This document shows, piece after piece, positions 36,587 through 44,665 of a stretch of DNA of 64,000 bases. The position numbers were made by a program, and so were the translations under genes. Each line of letters begins with the position of its first letter. Position 1 is the stretch's first letter. Under the pieces are notes generated by a model. The model saw nothing but the letters and a program-made list of their open reading frames with translations, was not told the origin of the DNA and searched no databases. Location: assembly GCA_900544555.1 (NCBI GenBank), contig UQWD01000011.1, forward strand, positions 1 through 64,000, given 5' to 3'. The DNA is from an uncultured Eubacteriales bacterium (GTDB lineage: Bacteria > Bacillota > Clostridia > Christensenellales > CAG-138).

Positions 36587-37091
36587 GTTGATTACCCCCG
36601 CTTCCAGGTTTCATGTATCATTGTTTTCCGGTCAAATTGTGAGGCTCTGCTTAAGCAGCCGGGCGTATCTCGGCCGCTAAAGCTAAGAATAATTACCGGG
36701 CGCCGCATATTTTAGGTTATAGCGCACGTTCCTGTTAACCGGTTCAAATTCAGTTTTAGCGTACTAAAACCAAACCTTTCAATTGTTCTTAATCATCTCA
36801 TTTGATAAAGATTATGTCAAGCGCTAAGCCGCCCAACAAGCGTTCGCGATATACGCAGACAAACCGTACGGCGAATAAAAAAGCTGTTTTTGGGCGTTAT
36901 AAATTATTTCAATATAAGGCTGTGCCTCAGGATTTTGCAAGAAAGCTCCGGTATGTTTAACCTTGCCGTGCAAGGCTTTTCCAGCATGGGGCGCTAAACG
37001 CCCCATGCAAGCTATAAAGCGGCATAGCCTTTTTTAGCCAGCCTGCCGGCCGCAGCAGGGCCGCTTCATATTTATCCGTTTATATTACCTA
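36587..37091. other. Intergenic region with two perfect hairpins
   Basis: CCTTGC/GCAAGG at 36961-36975 and GCATGGGGCG, loop CTAAA, CGCCCCATGC at 36984-37008 (10-bp perfect stem) lie about 85 bases after the nucleotidyltransferase gene end on the minus strand. They may form its transcript end or be a dispersed palindromic unit; a related GCATGGGGCG string occurs near 51018. A short minus-strand frame at 36824-37006 is not convincing. Confidence 0.4.
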
Positions 37092-38015
37092 TTACTTATC
37101 AGCCTGCCACAACCGTTCGGGGTATACGCCGCGCCGCTTAAGCTCTTTGATGGACGCCATAACGGCCGGTTTATCCTCTGGGTATGTAACGCCAAACCAG
37201 CTATCCTGCGTATGTAGCGCCTTAACCGTAGCAGAGCCGGCCTCAAGCGCGCGCTGTACGGCTACTGGAAGAAGGTCCTCATACTTCATGGGGTTTTCAG
37301 CTATGCCCTGGGCAAGCCGCCCCTCAAATCCGCGCTCCAGTTCCCGCATCATGCCCCTGTTGAATACCCAAAAATTCATGGAAACGGTCGTGCCCTCGGG
37401 TATAATGGCATACGTTTTGCCGCCGTCCTCCGTGTACGCCCCGGAGCGCCCCATTTTCTTTATTCGCATCCTCTCGTCTATGCGCGTAAGGAAACCATCC
37501 TCATTAACAACGCAAACGCCTCTTGTCACATGCCCGTTATCCGTCAGCGTATTGGCGATATCATATCCAACCAGCGCGTGTTCGTTTTCCCCCCGGTTTT
37601 CCCTTAAAAACCCGTACGCAAGGTCAAAGGCGCGGGGGCCGTAATAATCATCAGCGTTAATGGCCAAAAACGGCCCGCGGACAACTTCCTTGCAGCACAG
37701 CACAGCGTGCGTGGTACCCCATGGCCTGGTTCTCCCTTTCGGAGCCTCTATGCCATTGGGCAGCATGTCCATCTCTTGATAGACATAGGTCGCCTTAACC
37801 TTGCTCTCGATCCGCCGGCCGATTACCGCCTTAAAATCCTCCTCTATGGCTTTTTTTATAATAAACACAACCTCTTTAAAGCCCGCCCGTAACGCGTCAT
37901 ATATGGAAAAATCCATTATAATGTCGCCATAATCATCCATTGGATCGATCTGCTTTAAACCGCCGTATCGGCTCCCCATGCCCGCGGCCATTATCACAAG
38001 CGCCGGTTCGTTCAT
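37092..38015 (-). CDS. Sugar-phosphate nucleotidyltransferase family protein
   Basis: 307 residues. N-terminal nucleotide-binding loop IMAAGMGSRYGGLKQIDP, AINADDYYG with the metal-binding Asp, and the family feature of an activated-sugar synthase, but the sugar and nucleotide cannot be told. The start at 38015 is chosen because CGGAGGAGGCGGG precedes it and the protein begins directly with the fold; the frame is open further upstream, but that extension runs antisense-free into the SleB gene and looks non-coding. It lies 112 bases after the SleB gene on the same strand. Confidence 0.88.
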   Translation of the reverse strand: MNEPALVIMAAGMGSRYGGLKQIDPMDDYGDIIMDFSIYDALRAGFKEVVFIIKKAIEEDFKAVIGRRIESKVKATYVYQEMDMLPNGIEAPKGRTRPWGTTHAVLCCKEVVRGPFLAINADDYYGPRAFDLAYGFLRENRGENEHALVGYDIANTLTDNGHVTRGVCVVNEDGFLTRIDERMRIKKMGRSGAYTEDGGKTYAIIPEGTTVSMNFWVFNRGMMRELERGFEGRLAQGIAENPMKYEDLLPVAVQRALEAGSATVKALHTQDSWFGVTYPEDKPAVMASIKELKRRGVYPERLWQADK

Positions 38016-38127
38016 TTGACCCGCCTCCTCCGTATTATTGTTTCCAGTATACCCCATGAAAAAGGGCCGTGCAAGCGGACCAAGGGTTAAGGAGGAGAGC
38101 CTGGCGGCTCTTAGCATAGATAGCGGA

Positions 38128-38568
38128 TTAGGTATTAAAATATTGCTGCGATGGCGAGTAAAAACAATGGTTGTTGATCTTATCCACCAAATAGCCTGAA
38201 TTGCTCGGGAAATTCTGCCTGCACTGGCTTGAGTAAGGGTTGTAGAACCAGAGCGATTCGCCCAGCCCCGGTAAGCGGTTTCCGGCCAACGCCCATTCGG
38301 CAATATCGTAATGCATCTGTTCAGGGCGCATATTATAGATGTTCTGCCCTCCGTTCTGATTGGAGTTCTCCGTAACGCATTCAAATTGGCGTTCCTGAAA
38401 CGCGATATTGCGCAGGCTCCCGCCCTGGCTTACGCGCGCATACTCACCCCCGGGGGCGTTGACCCTGTTCATTATGGTGCCAGCAGCGGCCTTCATGCCG
38501 GTTTCTCCCTCTCCGCCCGCCTCGCACTGTATCAGGCGCGCCAAAAGATCAACGTCCGAGAATGCCAT
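38128..38568 (-). CDS. Cell wall hydrolase, SleB/CwlJ family
   Basis: 146 residues covering the Hydrolase_2 catalytic domain: DLLARLIQCEAGGEGETGMKA with the catalytic Glu, AGTIMNRVNAP, FQERQFECV and ALAGNRLPGLGESLWFYNP. These muramidase-like domains degrade muramic-lactam cortex during spore germination, so the gene suggests a spore former. No signal peptide is seen, as in CwlJ. ACCAGGAGGTAGATTCA precedes the ATG. Confidence 0.9.
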   Translation of the reverse strand: MAFSDVDLLARLIQCEAGGEGETGMKAAAGTIMNRVNAPGGEYARVSQGGSLRNIAFQERQFECVTENSNQNGGQNIYNMRPEQMHYDIAEWALAGNRLPGLGESLWFYNPYSSQCRQNFPSNSGYLVDKINNHCFYSPSQQYFNT

Positions 38569-38707
38569 TGAATCTACCTCCTGGTGGTTTGCTCATATAT
38601 ATAAGGTATGAGCAAAAACTTAATACTGTCACCCAAGCCTGTTAACGCTCAAGCCCTTATGTTATAATTCTTAAGGACGTTTACCGTAATAAAAAAGGGG
38701 TGTTTTT

Positions 38708-39568
38708 ATGAAGAATATCGGTTTTATCGGCGTGGGCGTTATGGGCGCTTCCATGGTTCGCAATCTAATGAAAAACGGCTTTAACGTATCCGTTTATACC
38801 CGAACAAAGGAAAAAGCGGCCGGCGTTATTGACGAGGGCGCGGCTTGGCGCGGCTCGGTAGCCCAATGCGCCGCGGGGCAAGACGCCATTATCACAATGG
38901 TCGGCTACCCAAAGGATGTTGAAGAGGTTTATTTTAAAGAGGCGGGCATAATCGCTTCCGCGTCGCCCGGTACGCACCTTATTGATATGACCACAACCAG
39001 CCCTGCGCTATCCGCGCGCATACAATCGGCGGCCGCGGCAAGAGGTTTAAGCGCTGTTGACGCGCCCGTATCCGGCGGGGACGTCGGCGCGCGAAACGGA
39101 ACCCTGTCCATCATGGCGGGCGGAGACAGGGAGGCGTTTGATAAATGCCAGCCGTTATTATCAGCGATGGGTACCGCCCGCTATGTCGGCCCCGCCGGCG
39201 CGGGCCAGCATGCGAAAATGGCTAATCAGATTGCCCTCGCCGGCGCGATCGCGGGCGTATGCGAGGCAATTGCCTATACGAAAAGCATGGGGCTCGACGT
39301 ACAAACCGTGCTCAATTGCATCAGCCGAGGAGCCGCCGGAAGCTGGCAAATGGATAATATGGCGCCCCGCATGCTCGACGATGATATGGCGCCCGGTTTT
39401 TTCATCAAGCATTATATCAAAGATATGGATATTGCGCTCGAGGAGGCCGAACTCGCCGGGCGTCATCTGCCCATTCTGAACCAGGTGGCCAAAGAATACC
39501 GTTCCTTGTCCGAAAAAGGCATGGATGATTTGGGAACCCAAGCGCTTATACGTTATTATGAAGGCTGA
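38708..39568 (+). CDS. NAD(P)-dependent oxidoreductase, 3-hydroxyisobutyrate dehydrogenase family
   Basis: 286 residues. Rossmann loop IGFIGVGVMGASMVRNL at the N-terminus, the substrate motif DAPVSGGDVGARNGTLSIMAGG, and the catalytic Lys region GAGQHAKMANQIALAG. Substrates of this family include 3-hydroxyisobutyrate, tartronate semialdehyde and related beta-hydroxy acids; the sequence does not decide among them. A TATAAT box at 38663-38668 and AAAAAGGGG precede the start. It overlaps the next gene by a few bases. Confidence 0.9.
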   Translation: MKNIGFIGVGVMGASMVRNLMKNGFNVSVYTRTKEKAAGVIDEGAAWRGSVAQCAAGQDAIITMVGYPKDVEEVYFKEAGIIASASPGTHLIDMTTTSPALSARIQSAAAARGLSAVDAPVSGGDVGARNGTLSIMAGGDREAFDKCQPLLSAMGTARYVGPAGAGQHAKMANQIALAGAIAGVCEAIAYTKSMGLDVQTVLNCISRGAAGSWQMDNMAPRMLDDDMAPGFFIKHYIKDMDIALEEAELAGRHLPILNQVAKEYRSLSEKGMDDLGTQALIRYYEG

Positions 39569-40343
39569 TGTTAAACGGCCGTCAATCCGCTTGACGCATA
39601 AAAAAAGCGTATGGCGGCCCTTTGTAAGGGGCGTTAATCAGTATGGCCTGATTTGTGAGGGCGACCGGATAGCGGTCTGCGTATCGGGAGGTAAGGATTC
39701 CATGCTCCTGACGCAATGTATGCTCGAACTGCGCCGGGTATCCCCGGTACGCTTTGAATTAGAATTCATCGCTCTCGATCCCGGGTACGATACGGAGTCG
39801 GTCAAGGCTCTGGCTCTTAACGCGTACGCTTTGGGCGTTCCGCTTAGCGTGTTTAAGCGGGATATTTTCAAGTTCGCTGCCCAAGACTCGGGTTCTCCAT
39901 GCTTTTTATGCGCAAAAATGCGGCGCGGCGCGCTCTATGAGGAAGCGAGAAAACTGGGCTGCAACAAAATAGCGTTAGGCCATCATTTTGACGACGCGGT
40001 TGAAACCATACTCCTAAGTATTTTATACGCGGGCCAGTTTCGAGCAATGATGCCGATGGTGAACAGCAGGAACTTCCCGGGCATGAAGCTGGTACGCCCT
40101 TTGTACCTGGTGCGCGAGGAGGAGATTACAGCCTGGGCGCACAGCCTTGAACAGCCGTTATTGCGCTTAGCCTGCCCGCTAACCAACTCCTGCGTTCCCA
40201 CAAAAAGGCAGGAAATAAAACGGATTTTGAGTACGCTTCGGAAACAAAACACGCAGGTTGACAAGAATATTTTTGCCAGCTTTCATAATGTGGACTTGAA
40301 TTTTGTCATAGGAGCGGATCGGAAAAACCCAAGCGCAGAATAA
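39558..40343 (+). CDS. TtcA-like tRNA thiolation / PP-loop ATPase
   Basis: About 261 residues of the TtcA/TilS superfamily. PP-loop VCVSGGKDSMLLTQ, a CFLCAKMRRGALYEEA motif and GHHFDDAVETILLSILYAG. Two CxxC-type pairs (CFLC and the pair in CPLTNSC) fit a [4Fe-4S] enzyme that thiolates tRNA C32 or a related substrate. The start is uncertain: the ATG at 39558 overlaps the previous stop but has no clear ribosome binding site, while an upstream ATG at 39525 lies inside that gene behind AAAAAGG. Confidence 0.82.
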   Translation: MKADVKRPSIRLTHKKSVWRPFVRGVNQYGLICEGDRIAVCVSGGKDSMLLTQCMLELRRVSPVRFELEFIALDPGYDTESVKALALNAYALGVPLSVFKRDIFKFAAQDSGSPCFLCAKMRRGALYEEARKLGCNKIALGHHFDDAVETILLSILYAGQFRAMMPMVNSRNFPGMKLVRPLYLVREEEITAWAHSLEQPLLRLACPLTNSCVPTKRQEIKRILSTLRKQNTQVDKNIFASFHNVDLNFVIGADRKNPSAE

Positions 40344-40396
40344 CTCGAAGGTTTTCACATTTAAATACAGTTTATGTAAAAATTCATAAATTTTAA

Positions 40397-40425
40397 TTGA
40401 ACTAAGCGCTTACTCTTTAAATAAT
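40397..40425 (+). promoter_or_regulatory. Candidate promoter of the DUF4358-MBOAT-DHHW cluster
   Basis: TTGAAC (40397-40402), 17-base spacer, AATAAT (40420-40425). The spacer contains the palindrome TAAGCGCTTA (40403-40412), which matches the cre consensus at 12 of 14 positions and may be a carbon-control operator. An 11-bp inverted repeat with one mismatch (40437-40447 and 40454-40464) follows in the leader. Confidence 0.55.
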
Positions 40426-40524
40426 TTTAATTAATTGGAACAAAACTGATAGTAGTTTCGTTCCATAATAGGCGGCGCTCAAAGAGTTGAAGCGCCGGTA
40501 AACTAATAAACGGAGGAATATCTC

Positions 40525-41070
40525 ATGCACAGGAAAATTCTTGCCGCCGCGTTGGCTCTTACGGTTGTTATCGCCGGCCTCGCAGGATGCGCCGACAGTG
40601 GAAAGCCAGGTGAAAACATCGATGATACCGGTAAGCTTCAGGCCGCGTACGACGCCGTTGTGGAGGCTTATGGCGATAACTATTATCCCAACGCGCCCGT
40701 TGAAGCCGATATCCTCGAAGCTACCTACGGAATCAAGCCTGAATGGGTAAAGGAATATAAGGCCGAAATGCCCTTGATCAGCGTAAACGTCGATACCTTC
40801 ATTGGTATTGAAGCGGCTCAAGGCCATGCTGAGGATGTTGAGAACGCGCTCAATACGTACCGCGAGTACCTGGTGAACGATTCTATGCAGTACCCAATGA
40901 ATATGCCCAAGGTTAAAGCCTCCGAGGTGCTTCGTATACGCGACCACGTCTTTTTCGTCATGCTCGGAGGCGAGATAATGGCCGATACGGAAGAAGAGGG
41001 CGAGGCGCAGGCGAAGGAAAAAAATGAAATCGGCATCAATGCCATTAAAGAAGTTTTCGGGGTCGAATAA
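40525..41070 (+). CDS. DUF4358 lipoprotein
   Basis: 181 residues. Lipoprotein signal peptide ending GLAGC (Cys22). The rest matches DUF4358: GDNYYPNAPVEADILEATYGI, YKAEMPLISVNVDTFIGIEA and a helical end EIGINAIKEVFG. Its function is unknown. In Clostridia such genes commonly sit beside MBOAT acyltransferase and DHHW genes, as here, suggesting an accessory role in surface polymer acylation. GGAGGAATATCTC precedes the ATG. Confidence 0.85.
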   Translation: MHRKILAAALALTVVIAGLAGCADSGKPGENIDDTGKLQAAYDAVVEAYGDNYYPNAPVEADILEATYGIKPEWVKEYKAEMPLISVNVDTFIGIEAAQGHAEDVENALNTYREYLVNDSMQYPMNMPKVKASEVLRIRDHVFFVMLGGEIMADTEEEGEAQAKEKNEIGINAIKEVFGVE

Positions 41071-41077
41071 ACCGCAC

Positions 41078-41124
41078 GATACTCTGGCGGCTTGCGCGCT
41101 TAGAGCGGTTACCGCCAGAGTATC
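41078..41124 (+). other. Perfect 13-bp inverted repeat between DUF4358 and MBOAT genes
   Basis: GATACTCTGGCGG (41078-41090) and CCGCCAGAGTATC (41112-41124), 21-base loop, no T tract. It may be an attenuator or processing stem lowering expression of the downstream membrane genes. The rest of the 240-base gap is GC-rich with further short stems. Confidence 0.5.
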
Positions 41125-41310
41125 AGATAAGGCGTTTTGCGCATCAGCGGCGCCGCCCGGGGAGCCTGGTTGCCCCCGCCGCGGCTGGGCTTACTTCACG
41201 GCTCAACGCCGCCGGCCAGGCCGGACGCCTTGCGCTCGCGGTATGGCGGTTGTTCTTTGGGGCGGCCGCGCCGCTAAACGGAGCGATACAAGCTCGGCAT
41301 CGAGGTTATC

Positions 41311-42687
41311 ATGATTTTCAGCAGCCTATATTTTCTGTTCCGGTTTATGCCTATCGTGCTGGTTATTTACTATATTCTCCCGTTCCGCCTTAAAAACGCG
41401 TGGCTGCTTTTAACCGGCCTGATTTTTTACGCCTGGGGGGAGCCAAAATATATTGTCATCATGCTCGCTTCTATTTTTGTGGATTACGTATGCGGCATAG
41501 TAATTGAAAGTAACAGGGGGCGGCGGGGCGTTATGCGAACAATGCTCTTCGTTTCCATTATATTTAATCTCGGTATGCTCGCCGTTTTCAAATACGCCGG
41601 CTTCTTCACGCAGACGGTTAATTCCATATTCGGTGCAAATATTCCGGTCTTGGGGCTTGCCCTGCCTCTTGGCATCAGCTTTTACACGTTCCAGACCATG
41701 TCCTATACCATCGACGTATATCGCGGGAATGTTTCGGCCGAGCGCAACATCGTGAACTTCGGCGCGTTCGTCAGCCTCTTCCCGCAGCTTATAGCAGGCC
41801 CTATCGTGCGTTACAGCGAAATCAGCCGAGAGCTCAAGTTCAGAACCGCAAGCCTTAGCCGTATCGAGGACGGCGTGCGCGCGTTTATCATAGGCCTGGG
41901 CTGCAAGGTGCTTTTGGCGAACAATATCGGCCAGCTTTGGAACAGCGTTGAGCAAAACCTGTCCGGCGCGTCGTCCCCGTTGGCCATACTGGGCGTAATC
42001 GCGTACGGCTTTCAGATTTATTTTGACTTTTACGGATATTCTATGATGGCCATTGGCCTTGGCAGAATGTTCGGGTTTGAGTTCCCGCAGAACTTTAACT
42101 ACCCATATATATCCCGCAGCGTTACTGAATTTTGGCGCAGGTGGCATATCACGCTCGGATCATGGTTCCGTGAGTACCTCTATATCCCCCTGGGAGGGAA
42201 CCGCAAGGGCGAGGGGCGCATGTACCTCAACCTGTTTATCGTGTGGTTTCTCACAGGGCTTTGGCACGGCGCCGGATTCAACTTTATAATTTGGGGGCTG
42301 TATTTCGGCGCGCTCATTTGCCTTGAAAAGGCGTTTTTACTGCCATACCTTAAACGTTCGCGCCTGTTTTCCCGGGTATATATGATAGTGCTTCTGCTTT
42401 TCGGCTGGGCAATATTCGTATCCGCCGAGCCGGGTTCGCTTGAGCTTCTGCTTTCGCGCGTATTTTCAGGCGGCTGGAGCGCCGACGTTGTCTATTACCT
42501 GAGGAACTACGGCGTTGTTCTGCTGATATGCGGCCTATGCTCAACGCCATTGTTTAAAAACCTTTATCAGAGGCGCGAAAAAAAGCTTAAGCCGTTCGTC
42601 ACCGCCGGCCTATTGCTCGTGCTCATTTTGTCCGTAGCTTATCTTGTAGACGCTACGTACAACCCTTTTTTGTATTTTCGTTTTTAG
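41311..42687 (+). CDS. MBOAT-family O-acyltransferase (AlgI/DltB-like)
   Basis: 458-residue polytopic membrane protein that moves acyl groups across the membrane onto an extracellular polymer. Family marks: FFSLYFLFRFMPIV-like N-terminus, PLGISFYTFQTMSYTIDVYRG, FPQLIAGPIVRYSEI, SVTEFWRRWHITLGSWFREYLYIPLGGNRKG, and the catalytic His in LTGLWHGAGFNFIIWG. It is followed 24 bases later by a DHHW protein, its usual partner, which would finish acetyl transfer. Target polymer unknown. The ribosome binding site is poor (GAGGTTATC). Confidence 0.93.
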   Translation: MIFSSLYFLFRFMPIVLVIYYILPFRLKNAWLLLTGLIFYAWGEPKYIVIMLASIFVDYVCGIVIESNRGRRGVMRTMLFVSIIFNLGMLAVFKYAGFFTQTVNSIFGANIPVLGLALPLGISFYTFQTMSYTIDVYRGNVSAERNIVNFGAFVSLFPQLIAGPIVRYSEISRELKFRTASLSRIEDGVRAFIIGLGCKVLLANNIGQLWNSVEQNLSGASSPLAILGVIAYGFQIYFDFYGYSMMAIGLGRMFGFEFPQNFNYPYISRSVTEFWRRWHITLGSWFREYLYIPLGGNRKGEGRMYLNLFIVWFLTGLWHGAGFNFIIWGLYFGALICLEKAFLLPYLKRSRLFSRVYMIVLLLFGWAIFVSAEPGSLELLLSRVFSGGWSADVVYYLRNYGVVLLICGLCSTPLFKNLYQRREKKLKPFVTAGLLLVLILSVAYLVDATYNPFLYFRF

Positions 42688-42711
42688 CACAGATGAAAGG
42701 ATGTTAACGCA

Positions 42712-43794
42712 ATGATTAAAAACCACCCTCTGCTCCTTGTCTGCGCGGCATTTCTCGCCGCCGTCAGCCTGCTCGATCCGCTTTTTTCATCAAGAGGCTT
42801 TTCAGACCTTGAAAACCGCGTGCTCGCTCAAAGGCCGGAGCTTACCTGGGAGCGCGTTGCATCCGGAAAATTCATGGCGGATTACGAAACGTACGTGAAC
42901 GATCAGTTTATACTGCGCGATTGGTGGATAACCCTCAAATCTTTATCGGAAACAGCCATGCTCAAAATTGAGAACAACTCCGTCGCGTACGGCGCGGACG
43001 GGTATCTGTTTGAGCGCTACCCTCCGCTTGACGAAAACCGCGTGAACACGAACGTTACCGCGCTCAAAGGCTTTATGGGCAAGTATGAGAACGCGTATTT
43101 CGCTCTGATCCCCCCAGCGGAGGCCGTATTGACCGATAAGCTGCCCCTTGGCTTTCCAGCAACCGATTTTTCCGGTTTATATAATAACCTGGCTGTTCTT
43201 CCTGTTTTGGATGAACTAAGGCTGCACCGGGACGAGGAGATCTATTATCATACGGATCATCATTATACAACGCTTGGCGCTTATTACGCATACTTGGCCT
43301 ATTGCCGCGCCGCCGGGCTTTCGCCCGTTGACGTAAATACGCTTGAGACTGTGGATGTGCGCGATTTTTACGGTACGCTCTATTCAAAAGCGAAGAAGGT
43401 CGGCCTTAAGCCGGATGTAATCAGGTATTATCCCATGGGCGGGGTTCAGGTGGAAATAAACGGCGAAACCTACGACGGCATGTATGACGTCGAACAGTTC
43501 AGCAAGCGCGACAAATACGCCGGCTTCCTTTACGGCAACAACGGCCTGACCTTTATAACGCGCCTGGACGGCGAAGCTCAGCGCGGCACGCTGGTGCTGA
43601 TTAAGGATTCGTTCGGAAACAGCATCGCGCCTTTCTTAACGCATAACTATAACCGGATAATCATGATCGACCTAAGGTATTATAACGCGCCCGTCAGCCA
43701 GCTGATTTCCGATGAGAATGCCGACGATATCCTTGTGCTGTATTCTTCGGCGAATCTGGCGGCGGATGTAAACATTCCCAAGCTGGGCAGGTAG
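42712..43794 (+). CDS. DHHW-family protein (AlgJ/AlgX-like)
   Basis: 360 residues with an N-terminal signal anchor (about 7-22). The SGNH-like fold is indicated by YYHTDHHYTTLGAYYAY (DHHY where many have DHHW) and, near the end, IKDSFGNSIAPFLTHNY with the Ser-Phe-Gly nucleophile segment. It probably receives acetyl from the MBOAT partner and transfers it to the surface polymer. AAAGGATGTTAACGCA precedes the ATG. Confidence 0.9.
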   Translation: MIKNHPLLLVCAAFLAAVSLLDPLFSSRGFSDLENRVLAQRPELTWERVASGKFMADYETYVNDQFILRDWWITLKSLSETAMLKIENNSVAYGADGYLFERYPPLDENRVNTNVTALKGFMGKYENAYFALIPPAEAVLTDKLPLGFPATDFSGLYNNLAVLPVLDELRLHRDEEIYYHTDHHYTTLGAYYAYLAYCRAAGLSPVDVNTLETVDVRDFYGTLYSKAKKVGLKPDVIRYYPMGGVQVEINGETYDGMYDVEQFSKRDKYAGFLYGNNGLTFITRLDGEAQRGTLVLIKDSFGNSIAPFLTHNYNRIIMIDLRYYNAPVSQLISDENADDILVLYSSANLAADVNIPKLGR

Positions 43795-44296
43795 CTGAAC
43801 CAATGTGAAATGACTTTACAGGCAGCCCCATACTCCAAAGTCAAAAATCATTTGCGCAATCAGGCATTGCGCGTTTTCGCCTGCGTCTCATGGCGGAGTA
43901 ATTTGTTTACGCTATAATTGTTTTTATCCCTCAAGTCAGTAAGCTATAACGCAAAATAAGCAATTATATGCGCCGGCCTGCAACTTCATTTTATGAATTA
44001 TCATTATATATTTAAAATATGCGTTACTTTTTCGATGTTTTGAGTATGTTATCGTATGATTATGTTTTTTTATCAAATAGATCTACAAGTAGATAACAAT
44101 AAATAGAAATGATGTGAAAAGTTTATCTTTTTGTGAGTTTCTAAAATAAATTATAAAAGAAATTCAGTGTCAATATCATTTAAACGGTTATTATGTTGGA
44201 GGTGAAACGTTACTTTAACAGCAATTGTGGTATTATAACTATAATCGTACATTCGGGGGCGGTACGTTACAGTATGGAAATTATTAGAATTTGGTG

Positions 44297-44325
44297 TTTA
44301 CACGATATTGACATATGTGTATAAT
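44297..44325 (+). promoter_or_regulatory. Sigma-A-type promoter upstream of the ABC transporter
   Basis: TTTACA (44297-44302), 17-base spacer, TATAAT (44320-44325). One mismatch in the -35 and a perfect -10. Transcription would begin about 335 bases before the permease start. Confidence 0.75.
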
Positions 44326-44377
44326 AGGTATGCATATATCCGGCTGATATAGCAAACTTGTGCATGGTGGGTGAAAT

Positions 44378-44560
44378 ATGACAAGCAATTACAAGAACAA
44401 GGAAGCGCGACAGCGATTGAACCGACCTGTTGACAAACAGGTATTCCAAATGCGGCGCTGCTTTTTCTCTAACCGTATAGTCCAGGTTCCATTTGCTTTA
44501 TTTACCCAAACCAAGTCGACGTTGTCTGCTTTTTTCAAGGGCGGGTTTGGTATAGGCTGA
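44378..44560 (+). CDS. Possible 60-residue basic peptide in the ABC leader
   Basis: An ATG at 44378 follows GGTGGGTGAAAT and opens a 60-codon frame. The product is rich in Lys and Arg, has one Cys near residue 32 and ends FFKGGFGIG. No family is recognised. A second tiny frame (17 codons) starts one base after its stop. It may be a leader peptide, a substrate of the transporter or chance. Confidence 0.3.
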   Translation: MTSNYKNKEARQRLNRPVDKQVFQMRRCFFSNRIVQVPFALFTQTKSTLSAFFKGGFGIG

Positions 44561-44665
44561 ATGAACGATACGCCGCTTACAATCGTTCTTGCCTGGATAA
44601 GCATCCTCGCGTAAAAGCCCGCATAAGGTAAACAAAGCTTATTTTTCATTAAGGAGGTATAAAAC

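Larger units (their letters stand above)
43795..44665. other. AT-rich intergenic region with promoter and leader
   Basis: About 870 bases. The first 480 show no gene. A well-formed promoter lies at 44297-44325, then a leader of about 330 bases containing a possible 60-codon frame before the ABC permease gene. Confidence 0.5.

Noticed and set aside
36824..37006. 60-codon minus-strand frame
   Set aside because: It reads through the perfect hairpins, has no ribosome binding site and no recognisable product.
38016..38384. N-terminal extension of the nucleotidyltransferase frame up to 38384
   Set aside because: The extension overlaps the SleB gene in another frame and has no family similarity; the ATG at 38015 has a strong ribosome binding site and begins the nucleotidyltransferase fold.
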